Source of the DNA: Lachnospiraceae bacterium UBA4316
Lineage (GTDB): Bacteria; Bacillota; Clostridia; Lachnospirales; Lachnospiraceae
Direction of reading: 5' to 3'
Assembly (NCBI GenBank): GCA_002394535.1
Contig: DGUG01000015.1
Location: 1 to 25,675 of the forward strand
DNA length: 25,675 nucleotides
Shown here: positions 16,071-23,260 of the stretch, piece by piece
How the letters are laid out: each line of letters begins with the position of its first letter
How positions within the stretch are numbered: the first letter of the stretch is position 1
Program-made: the position numbers and the translations under genes
The notes under the pieces: generated by a model
The model's input: only the letters and a program-made list of their open reading frames with translations
Database searches by the model: none
What the model was told of the DNA's origin: nothing

Positions 16071-16552
16071 CGGATAATACAATCGAAAAGAAAGAAAAAG
16101 GAAAAAAACTTATAGCTCAGATAATTAAGTTCGGTTTTGTGGGAGGCACATCGTTTATCATAGACTTTGTTATTACGCTCATAGTTTCCAGGATATGCCG
16201 CACATTTGGCATGAATGTGGCAACGGCCGCTACCGTAGGAAGCGTTTTTGGGTTCTGTATTTCGCTTGTGTATAACTACATTATGAGCATGAAGTTTGTA
16301 TTTGAAAGACGTGATGACATGAACCGGACAAAGGAGTTTACGATATTTGTGCTTCTTTCGCTTGTGGGTATGGGAATCAATTCAGCAATAATGTTCTTCG
16401 GAGTCCATGGATTTGAAAGGTTCCTTCCCGATATTGTTGCCCGCTTTCCCGATTATGTGACCGCCGGCGTCAAGATGTTTGCTACAGGGGTTGTTATGGT
16501 ATATAACTTTATCAGCAGAAAAATGACATTGGAGAAAAAACAGGAATCATGA
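16067..16552 (+). CDS. GtrA family membrane protein
   Basis: This 161-residue protein has four predicted membrane segments and the GtrA hallmark opening IKFGFVGGTSFIIDFVITL (about 20-38), followed by VGSVFGFCISLVYNYIMSMKF, where the Asn-Tyr before a Lys/Phe is typical. GtrA proteins are thought to help flip polyprenyl-phosphate-linked sugars outward, working with a GtrB-type synthase and a membrane transferase. Here the GT87-like transferase is directly upstream (ATGA overlap at 16067-16070). A GtrB-like GT2 lies at 17733, one gene further on. The stop overlaps the lipoprotein gene, again ATGA (16549-16552). Confidence 0.92.
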   Translation: MTDNTIEKKEKGKKLIAQIIKFGFVGGTSFIIDFVITLIVSRICRTFGMNVATAATVGSVFGFCISLVYNYIMSMKFVFERRDDMNRTKEFTIFVLLSLVGMGINSAIMFFGVHGFERFLPDIVARFPDYVTAGVKMFATGVVMVYNFISRKMTLEKKQES

Positions 16553-17709
16553 GAAAACATATAAGATTAATCTCTGGCTTAATGATGATTTTGACCCTGA
16601 TGCTATGTGCCTGCGGTACTGACATGGCATCCCAAACAGAGGAAAAGGGCAATTTGGCGGCAGAGGCGGAGACAAAAGCAGAAGAGCAGGAAAAGACCGG
16701 GGAGAAGCAAGACGAACAGAGTGCGGGCGAAGATTATACCGAAGGATTTGGAGATACCTTTTCGGGAATAACCAAGTCACCGGAAAATACAGAAGAAAAT
16801 ACAGAAGAGACCGGGAAGGAAGATGAGAACAAAGACAGTAAGGATGTGGACCTTATCTTTTTCATGGGGCAGTCGAATATGTCCGGAGCTGCCGGTGACG
16901 CAACGCTTGCCCCGCATGTACCGGAAGAGGCCGGAATGGAATTTCGGGCTGTGTCAGACCCGACAACTCTATACCCGATAACAGAACCATTTGGAATAAA
17001 TGAGAACAGACCGGGAGGACTGAATGAGTATCCGGGAGCCAAGAAGGGTTCGCTTGTTTCTGCCTTTATAAATGAATACTACAAAGAAACAGGCAGAAAA
17101 GTCATAGCGGTATCCATGTCAATGGGAGCAACCGATATGAATACGTGGATGTCTGCAGGAGTAACATCGGACATCAAACAGCGTTTCGATGCAAGCGTAT
17201 CCTACCTCAGGAATAACGGGTATAACATCGGTCATATGTACGTTCTCTGGCTGCACGGAGAATCTGACGCGATAATAGGGACAGCCCCTGAGGTATACAG
17301 AACAGATCTTGATAATATTATGAGACCATTCTTTATAGGCGGGGTAAGGAAAGTATTTTTAATAGTTCCCGGAAGAACTATCGATTACAAAGATATTTTC
17401 CTTAAAATCATAAACGTTCAAAAACAGATATGCGCAGAAAGCGATTATTATGCGCTGGCAACGACTGTTTTGACGAAAGTCAGTACCGAATACATGAAAG
17501 ATCAGTACCATTACAATCAGCATGTACTTAACCTTGTCGGGATAGAAGCAGCAAAGGCCGTAGCTTACTATACCGAGCACAACGTCGAAAAGATCGTGTA
17601 TGATTACAGGGAAGATAAATACATAATACAGGATGGTGTTGATGAGAACTCCCAACCAAAAGACGAGATCATTGACCTGTCCGGCATAAATATTAATGAA
17701 GTGTACTAA
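16549..17709 (+). CDS. SGNH/SASA-type carbohydrate esterase lipoprotein
   Basis: This 386-residue predicted surface lipoprotein has a signal peptide with lipobox LCAC (residues 19-22, lipidated C22). A Glu/Lys/Thr-rich spacer (30-100) precedes a domain of the sialate O-acetylesterase/CE6 group. Catalytic elements are visible: FFMGQSNMSG with nucleophile S109, WLHGESD (234-240) corresponding to the conserved G-E-S-D block, and a late DQYHYNQH (318-325) that can supply Asp318 and His321 or His325. Such enzymes remove O-acetyl groups from sugars; acyl transfer is also possible. It is translationally linked to the GtrA-like gene, so the substrate is probably the polymer made by this locus or the wall it joins. 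An imperfectly informative 12-base tandem duplication (16783-16806) codes the spacer. Confidence 0.8.
   Translation: MRKHIRLISGLMMILTLMLCACGTDMASQTEEKGNLAAEAETKAEEQEKTGEKQDEQSAGEDYTEGFGDTFSGITKSPENTEENTEETGKEDENKDSKDVDLIFFMGQSNMSGAAGDATLAPHVPEEAGMEFRAVSDPTTLYPITEPFGINENRPGGLNEYPGAKKGSLVSAFINEYYKETGRKVIAVSMSMGATDMNTWMSAGVTSDIKQRFDASVSYLRNNGYNIGHMYVLWLHGESDAIIGTAPEVYRTDLDNIMRPFFIGGVRKVFLIVPGRTIDYKDIFLKIINVQKQICAESDYYALATTVLTKVSTEYMKDQYHYNQHVLNLVGIEAAKAVAYYTEHNVEKIVYDYREDKYIIQDGVDENSQPKDEIIDLSGININEVY
16783..16806 (+). repeat. two-copy 12-base tandem repeat in lipoprotein spacer
   Basis: GAAAATACAGAA occurs twice back to back and codes for ENTE-ENTE in the acidic spacer between the lipobox and the esterase domain. 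It keeps the frame. Its likely meaning is simple length variation of a flexible tether. Confidence 0.7.
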
Positions 17710-17732
17710 AGCTTGAATAAGGAGGGTGCGCC

Positions 17733-18515
17733 ATGCAGAACGACAAAATACTGTTATTTATACCTGCTTACAACTGCGAAAAGCAGATAGTCAGGGTTTT
17801 GGACCAATTAGGCCCGGCTGAGATGGCTTTTATATCAAAGGTTATAGTTGTAAATAATCGAAGCACGGATAATACGGAGCAGGCGGTTCTTGATTTTATG
17901 CATGCGCATGCGAATCTCCCTATAACACTGCTTCGCAACCGTGAAAACTACGGGCTCGGAGGATCTCATAAGGTTGCATTTAAATACGCAATAGAGCATG
18001 GTTATGATTATGTGATGGTTCTTCACGGAGATGATCAGGGAAGCATCTCTGATTTTATTCCGGTTCTGGGAAAGGGCTATTACAGAAAGCATGACTGTAT
18101 CCTTGGAGCCAGGTTTATGAGGGGGTCAAAGCTTGAAGGCTATTCGACGATAAGGACAATCGGAAATATTGTATACAATTTTCTTTTTGCCTTTGTTACC
18201 GAAAGAAGAATATATGATCTTGGTTCGGGACTTAATATGTACAGTGTAGATATGCTTAAATCTAAATTTTATGAGAAATTCCCGGATAACCTTATGTTTA
18301 ACTATTTGATGATTCTGGCAGCGCAGTACTACGGGCATGACATTAAATTCTATCCGATCAGTTGGAGAGAAGACGATCAGGTATCAAATGTCAGGATGGC
18401 CAGCCAGGCTGTTAAGGTACTGGGTATGCTAAAAGACTATTACAGCGATCCTTCTGTTATAGAAGGAGATTACAGAGAGCGTATCGTAGATTCATATGAG
18501 GCCGATCCGATATGA
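17733..18515 (+). CDS. GtrB/DPM1-like family 2 glycosyltransferase
   Basis: This 260-residue GT2 protein is of the polyprenyl-phosphate sugar synthase type. It shows LLFIPAYNCEKQI (5-17), IVVNNRSTDNTEQ (38-50), ENYGLGGSHKVAFKYA and VMVLHGDDQGSISDFIP, the DxD-type block. ILGARFMRGSKLEGY then matches the DPM1/GtrB pattern. It lacks the two C-terminal membrane helices of classical GtrB, so it would act peripherally. The likely reaction is transfer of a sugar from a nucleotide donor to undecaprenyl phosphate, giving the donor that GtrA-like and GT87-like proteins would use outside; this is inference. A strong AAGGAGG (17719-17725) precedes the ATG. The stop overlaps the next gene as ATGA (18512-18515). 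Confidence 0.85.
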   Translation: MQNDKILLFIPAYNCEKQIVRVLDQLGPAEMAFISKVIVVNNRSTDNTEQAVLDFMHAHANLPITLLRNRENYGLGGSHKVAFKYAIEHGYDYVMVLHGDDQGSISDFIPVLGKGYYRKHDCILGARFMRGSKLEGYSTIRTIGNIVYNFLFAFVTERRIYDLGSGLNMYSVDMLKSKFYEKFPDNLMFNYLMILAAQYYGHDIKFYPISWREDDQVSNVRMASQAVKVLGMLKDYYSDPSVIEGDYRERIVDSYEADPI

Positions 18516-19273
18516 GAATCTTGCTTGCGGCAGCAGCATTAATAGTTTTTTGCCTTGTCCACGTGATTAAAATGATGAGGATGTATCTGGTTGTTATGGA
18601 TCAAAGAGTTTCCTTTGACCGGTACGTTCCCGCGTATCTTAGGACAACGCTTGTAAACCTCATTATTCCGTATAAACTGGGAGAACTATACAGAATAGGG
18701 GTGTTCTACCGTATATCGGGCGGATTCAAAACAGGTTTTTTCTCGGTACTGATAGACCGTTTTTTTGATACGCTTGCCCTGGTAATGATTCTTTTGCCGT
18801 ATCAGATGTTTATTTCACGAAATATCACGGTTCCTACCGTGCTATTAACTGTATTTGAAGTAGCGGTGTTACTGACTTACCGGATTTTTCCGCCATCGTA
18901 TGATTTTCTGAACAGGTATATAATTACTTCAAAAGAGTCAAAACGTTCTATGATGGCACTATCGGTTCTCGAACAGCTAAACGGCTGGTATGAGTATTCA
19001 AAAGGGCTTGTTACGGGGAGATATGGTATACTGATGCTCTTTTCCTTGGCTGCATGGGTACTTGAGATAGTTGTTCTTGCGATCTTTAATAAGCTGTGCG
19101 GGCAGAATTTCGGTGTATACGACTTTGGGTTATATATAGAATCTATAGTATCGTCTGTCGATTACGAGACAAAACGATTATATACTGCCGCTTCGGTGGT
19201 GGTTATTGCAGCATTTACGGTAATCTTTACCGTGAGATATCTGCTAATGAAGAAAAATAAAAGGGAAGCATAA
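18512..19273 (+). CDS. flippase-like / LPG-synthase-TM family membrane protein
   Basis: This 253-residue polytopic membrane protein contains IIPYKLGELYRIGVFYRISG followed by a segment ending VLIDRFFDTLALV. That is the P-x-x-x-G-E-x-x-R then x-D/E-R-x-x-D signature of the MprF N-terminal/AglD-like family (lysylphosphatidylglycerol synthase TM region). Family members are linked to lipid flipping or polyprenol-sugar handling. It is somewhat short against the usual roughly 300 residues and has fewer helices. There is no aminoacyl-transferase domain, so it is unlikely to make lysyl-PG. Overlap with the GtrB-like gene suggests it acts with that enzyme's lipid-linked product. Confidence 0.72.
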   Translation: MRILLAAAALIVFCLVHVIKMMRMYLVVMDQRVSFDRYVPAYLRTTLVNLIIPYKLGELYRIGVFYRISGGFKTGFFSVLIDRFFDTLALVMILLPYQMFISRNITVPTVLLTVFEVAVLLTYRIFPPSYDFLNRYIITSKESKRSMMALSVLEQLNGWYEYSKGLVTGRYGILMLFSLAAWVLEIVVLAIFNKLCGQNFGVYDFGLYIESIVSSVDYETKRLYTAASVVVIAAFTVIFTVRYLLMKKNKREA

Positions 19274-19275
19274 AA

Positions 19276-20673
19276 ATGGCAAGAAATGTGGCTGTCGTTT
19301 ATGACGATTCGAGAAAACCCGGCAGGGAAATAGCGGTTATAACCGGCAACAAAAGCTTCGGTGAAACCATATACAAGAGAAGGACCTTAAGGGATCGGGT
19401 TGAGACCTCTTTTTTGGCCATACCGCAGGTGACGGGGTTTTATGATAGGGGAGCAAAGGAGATTGCCTTTTTAAACAATACACCAGTTATTTTATTCTTC
19501 TCGGACTTTGGAATCGCTAAAACAGCGGGTTTGGAGACGATTGTATACAAAGCAGGGTATGCACACGAGAACTATAAAATAACACATGGCAACAGAATAG
19601 CATGCGTTATCTTTAAAGATGTTCATTCATTCTTATCTGCTTATCCGGTTGATTTTGATAAGTACACCGAAATAGTCAGCGATGCTTTTACAGATCTGTC
19701 GGATGTGAGCAATTTCAGATCTTTTATAACGGGAGGATTTGATGCGAGATTCTTTAATTCGCTATCCGGTGACGAATACACCGTAGTGAAGTCTTCCGAA
19801 AAAAAGAGCAAAATCAAGGCAGAGTACACTTTCTATTCTCTTCTTCCCGATGATATGAAGCAATGGTTCGTCAGACCCTTCGATTACCGGGAAGATGACC
19901 GGTATGCAAGTTATAGAATGCAGCGCTACTCAATGACAGATCTTGCCATAAGGTATGTCCATGGATCGATCCTGCTTGAGGAATTCAGGGCTATATTGAA
20001 GCATTTGTTCTATTTTATCTCTCACCGCAAGAGTGAAGGGGTTACAGAGATGGAATATGAGGCGGAGGCAAAAAGGCTGTATGTTTCAAAGGTATATGAG
20101 CGAATCGGACAGTTAAAAGAGAATCCGCAGTATGAAGAATTAGCAAAGCTGGTTGCCGCGCTTACCCCATACGAGGATATTGATGAAATAGTAGTCAGAT
20201 ATGTTAATCTCTACGACAAGATCAGATCCGGAATTGTATTTGACCATATAAGATGCATCAGCCATGGGGACATGTGTTTTTCAAACATTCTGTATTCAAA
20301 TTCCGACGCACTTCTCAAAATGGTAGATCCTAAAGGTGCGATGACAACTGAAGATCTGTATATGGACCCGTATTACGATGTTGCAAAGCTTTCTCATTCC
20401 ATATGCGGGCATTACGATTTTTTTAACAGCGATCTGTATGAGATAACAATTGATGCGAATATGAAGGCGAGGGTTAAAGTTGATGCCGATAATAGGCAGT
20501 TTGTGGAAGTGTTTAAAGAATGCCTTTTAGAGAATGGAATGGATTTTGTGCTGATAAGGCTGTACGAAGCATCGCTTTTTTTGTCGATGCTTCCGCTTCA
20601 CATGGACAGACCGCAAAAAGTGTTCGGCTTTATAATGAATGCGCTTGCTATTATGGACAGTCTGGAGAAATGA
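19276..20673 (+). CDS. kinase-like (APH-fold) protein with unassigned N-terminal domain
   Basis: This 465-residue soluble protein ends in an aminoglycoside/choline-kinase-like domain. SHGDMCFSNILY (329-340) is a clean H-x-D-x4-N catalytic loop (H330, D332, N337), and KMVDPKG (348-354) gives the metal Asp (D351). VVKSS (170-174) followed by KAEYTFYSLL (181-190) resembles the ATP-binding Lys and helix-C Glu. Residues 1-150 match nothing I recognise; a stretch reads GFYDRGAKEIAFLNNTPVIL. The likely role is phosphorylation of a small metabolite or sugar. The next two genes encode an HAD phosphatase and a nucleotidyltransferase, 1 base away and then overlapping. That suggests kinase, phosphatase and activation steps of one pathway. 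The substrate cannot be named from sequence. Confidence 0.7.
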   Translation: MARNVAVVYDDSRKPGREIAVITGNKSFGETIYKRRTLRDRVETSFLAIPQVTGFYDRGAKEIAFLNNTPVILFFSDFGIAKTAGLETIVYKAGYAHENYKITHGNRIACVIFKDVHSFLSAYPVDFDKYTEIVSDAFTDLSDVSNFRSFITGGFDARFFNSLSGDEYTVVKSSEKKSKIKAEYTFYSLLPDDMKQWFVRPFDYREDDRYASYRMQRYSMTDLAIRYVHGSILLEEFRAILKHLFYFISHRKSEGVTEMEYEAEAKRLYVSKVYERIGQLKENPQYEELAKLVAALTPYEDIDEIVVRYVNLYDKIRSGIVFDHIRCISHGDMCFSNILYSNSDALLKMVDPKGAMTTEDLYMDPYYDVAKLSHSICGHYDFFNSDLYEITIDANMKARVKVDADNRQFVEVFKECLLENGMDFVLIRLYEASLFLSMLPLHMDRPQKVFGFIMNALAIMDSLEK

Positions 20674-20674
20674 T

Positions 20675-21067
20675 ATGTATGAAGATCTGACATTTGTGTT
20701 CGATGTTGACGGAACTATCTGCCCAATAAAGGGACCTGATGAAAAATATGAGGATATAGTGCCTTATAAGGAGATGGTAGATAAGATTCGTGAATATAAG
20801 AGCCAGGGAGCGAAGATTGTGCTCCTCACAAGCAGAAACATGAATTCATATAACGGAAACATCGGACTTATAAATGCCAACACAGCAAAAATCCTGCTGG
20901 CATGGCTGGATAAATGGGAAATACCGTATGATGAGATTATATACGGCAAGCCCTGGCCCGGATATCACGGATTCTATGTCGACGACAGAACTGTACGCCC
21001 TTCGGAGTTCCTAACCAAAAGTGTGGAGGAACTCGATGAGACGGTAAGGAGAGATCGATGCAAATAG
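20675..21067 (+). CDS. HAD-family phosphatase, EcbF/BcbF-like capsule biosynthesis type
   Basis: This 130-residue HAD hydrolase has motif I FVFDVDGTIC (7-16; nucleophile D10, acid/base D12), motif II LLTSRN (T52), a later Lys in YGKPWPG (K92) and motif IV YVDD (D103, D104), followed by RPSEFL. The pattern, small size and ending resemble, from memory, the EcbF/BcbF capsule-locus phosphatases of Pasteurellaceae. The start at 20675 has GGAG 7 bases upstream and comes 1 base after the kinase-like gene's stop. The longer in-frame start at 20639 would sit inside that gene and add non-family residues. It probably dephosphorylates a phosphorylated precursor between the kinase and nucleotidyltransferase steps. 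Confidence 0.85.
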   Translation: MYEDLTFVFDVDGTICPIKGPDEKYEDIVPYKEMVDKIREYKSQGAKIVLLTSRNMNSYNGNIGLINANTAKILLAWLDKWEIPYDEIIYGKPWPGYHGFYVDDRTVRPSEFLTKSVEELDETVRRDRCK

Positions 21068-21786
21068 TCATAACCATGGCCGGACTCGGAAGCAGATTTA
21101 AAAAGGCCGGGTATAACGTTCCTAAATATGAGATAGTGGTTCACAACAGATCGCTTTTTGCATGGTCGATGGAGAGTCTGACCGGTTTCCTTGCACCCGA
21201 AAACGACTATTACTTCATAGTAAGACGGGAAGACGGGGCCGGTGATTTTATAAGGAGAGGGTGGGAGGATATTACAGGATCATCTGAAAGGGTAAAAATC
21301 ATTGAACTTGATAATATGACAGATGGTCAGGCTACAACAGCAATGCTTGCGGCACCATATTGGAATAAGGACGATTCACTATTGATCTACAATATAGATA
21401 CTTACGTAGAGGCGGGTCAGATGAAGGCCGCAGACGTTGAGGGAGACGGATTCATCCCCTGCTTTAAAGCCGGGGGAGATCATTGGAGTTTTGTTGCGGT
21501 GGATGATAACGGTGATGCCACCGAAGTACGGGAAAAGGTGCGTATTTCGGATAACTGCACTCTCGGTGCATATTATTTTAAAACATGCCGCCTGTATGAA
21601 CGGATGTATACCGAATATTACAAGGACGGGGCAAATCTGGAAAAAGGCGAAAAATATGTTGCACCTCTGTATAACTATATGATATCGCAGGGTATGCGGG
21701 TCAGGATAAGCCTTGTCGATCCTGCAAGTGTGCATGTGCTTGGAACGCCGGAGGAACTTGAAGTGTTCAGGGCGACGCGATCATGA
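21058..21786 (+). CDS. sugar (or related) nucleotidyltransferase of unknown substrate
   Basis: This 242-residue protein has the nucleotide-binding signature ITMAGLGSRFKKAGYNVPK (5-23), a GQATTAMLA segment (90-98), YNIDTYV with the metal-binding Asp (D114), and the late KVRISDNCTLGAYYF (160-174) seen in compact capsule-type NTP transferases. It would join a phosphorylated sugar or other small molecule to a nucleotide. The nucleotide and substrate are not clear. It is distinct from RfbA (no GGSGTRL form). It overlaps the HAD gene by 10 bases and has TAAGGAGA ahead of the ATG, so it is probably made together with the phosphatase and kinase-like proteins. Confidence 0.85.
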   Translation: MQIVITMAGLGSRFKKAGYNVPKYEIVVHNRSLFAWSMESLTGFLAPENDYYFIVRREDGAGDFIRRGWEDITGSSERVKIIELDNMTDGQATTAMLAAPYWNKDDSLLIYNIDTYVEAGQMKAADVEGDGFIPCFKAGGDHWSFVAVDDNGDATEVREKVRISDNCTLGAYYFKTCRLYERMYTEYYKDGANLEKGEKYVAPLYNYMISQGMRVRISLVDPASVHVLGTPEELEVFRATRS

Positions 21787-21793
21787 GGTTTAA

Positions 21794-23260
21794 ATGAGTA
21801 ACGGAAGAAATTACATTAGAAGAGGCATTAGTTATCTGAAGAGAAACGGGATCGCAAAGACTGTAAACAAGGGATGGGAGAGACTGGCTGCCGACAGGGC
21901 ACAGAAGGGATATGCCCCCGGTAAGGCTGATGAGGAAGAACTGGCGGCCCAAAGAAGAAAGAGTTTTCAAAACCCGTATAAATTCAGTATTCTTGTTCCT
22001 GTGTATGAGACGGATCAGGATTTGTTTGAAAAGATGCTCAGGTCGGTTGTTGAACAGACATACGGAAACTGGGAACTTATCATTGCGGATGCAAGCCGTG
22101 ATGACTCAAGAAGAAGTGTGGTTCGCTCCGTTTCGGAAGAATACAATTCTTTGGGAAATGACGGTTTCGGCTCCGTTTTTGATAAGATCAGGTATTTTCA
22201 CGTAAAAGAAAACAAAGGTATCAGCGATAATACAAATGTAGCTCTTGCCAAGGCTGTGGGGGACTATATTTGCCTGCTCGATCATGATGATCTTTTGGAA
22301 AAGTCTGCACTGTTTGATATAATGACCTCGATAGAGACCGCAGAGTCAAAGGGAAGATCAAGTGAGTCTATCGCAAAAGTACTTGTGGCTTATTCGGACG
22401 AAGACAAGGTCAGCGAGGACGGAGTACATTATTTTGATGTTAATTATAAACCTGACTTTGACCCTGTTCTCTTATGTACGAACAATTATATATGTCATTT
22501 TCTCGTTGTTGATACGAACCTTGCCAAAAGCGTGGGAGGTTTCAGAAGTGAATATGACGGAGCACAGGATCATGATTTCATACTAAGGTGTACCGAGGGA
22601 ATAAGACATGATCAGATAATCCATATACCGAAAGTTCTGTATCACTGGAGAAGTACGCCGGGTTCCACGGCGGAAAATCCCGATGCCAAGTTGTACGCAT
22701 ACCGGGCAGGTAAGGCAGCTGTGCAATCTGCATTCGAAAGGGCAGGAATCGAAGCAAAGATTACAGATTCCCCTCATTTAGGATTTTTTGACATAGAATA
22801 TAAAAGACTCCACAGACCGGTCCTGAGTCTGTCATACGAAGAATTCAAAACCATGACAGAAGAGGAGAGAGATGGTCTTGAATGCGACTTTTTAATGATA
22901 CTGTCTTCCTCGCTTATCCCGGTTGACGGAGAATATTTAGCGGATATGGAGTCATGCATGAATCTGCCGTATGTGGGAGCAGTGACCGGAAAAATAATAG
23001 GTCATGACCTGAAAGTGGAAAGTGCAGGATATGATGTCGGGACAGAGGGACAAAAAAATGCCAGATTTGCCGGACTTAGGGCCTCGTTTTCCGGTTATAT
23101 GCACAGAGCATCACTTCACCAGCTTGTAGGCGCATTTACGCAGGACTGTGTCCTCTTAAGGAAAGATGCCATAGACCATATGTATCCGGAAATAGGTTTA
23201 AAACCCGGGTATTACATCTATTATATGCCGAAGGCTGTTTTTAAAAGAAAGAAGAAATGA
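21794..23260 (+). CDS. tandem GT2 glycosyltransferase with decayed second domain
   Basis: This 488-residue protein is clearly related to the first domain of the protein at 11092. It has KFSILVPVYET (63-73), NWELIIADAS, NKGISDNTN (140-148), CLLDHDD (160-166), YKPDFDPVLL, NNYICHF and YDGAQDHDF (254-262). This domain looks catalytically complete. Residues about 340-475 keep scattered features of a second GT domain (YVGAVTGKI, VESAGYDVG, FTQDCVLLRKDAI) but lack the nucleotide-binding opening, the DxD and the final NDVD block. Only one sugar transfer is therefore expected. It follows the nucleotidyltransferase by 7 bases and overlaps the next GT2 gene (ATGA, 23257-23260). Confidence 0.86.
   Translation: MSNGRNYIRRGISYLKRNGIAKTVNKGWERLAADRAQKGYAPGKADEEELAAQRRKSFQNPYKFSILVPVYETDQDLFEKMLRSVVEQTYGNWELIIADASRDDSRRSVVRSVSEEYNSLGNDGFGSVFDKIRYFHVKENKGISDNTNVALAKAVGDYICLLDHDDLLEKSALFDIMTSIETAESKGRSSESIAKVLVAYSDEDKVSEDGVHYFDVNYKPDFDPVLLCTNNYICHFLVVDTNLAKSVGGFRSEYDGAQDHDFILRCTEGIRHDQIIHIPKVLYHWRSTPGSTAENPDAKLYAYRAGKAAVQSAFERAGIEAKITDSPHLGFFDIEYKRLHRPVLSLSYEEFKTMTEEERDGLECDFLMILSSSLIPVDGEYLADMESCMNLPYVGAVTGKIIGHDLKVESAGYDVGTEGQKNARFAGLRASFSGYMHRASLHQLVGAFTQDCVLLRKDAIDHMYPEIGLKPGYYIYYMPKAVFKRKKK

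Noticed and set aside
18512..19273. Reading the LPG-synthase-TM protein as an antibiotic-resistance MprF
   Set aside because: It lacks the C-terminal aminoacyl-transferase domain and is embedded in polysaccharide genes, so a lipid-sugar role fits better.
20639..20674. Longer start for the HAD phosphatase
   Set aside because: It would overlap the kinase-like gene; ATG 20675 has GGAG at good spacing and yields the short N-terminus expected before FVFDVDGT.
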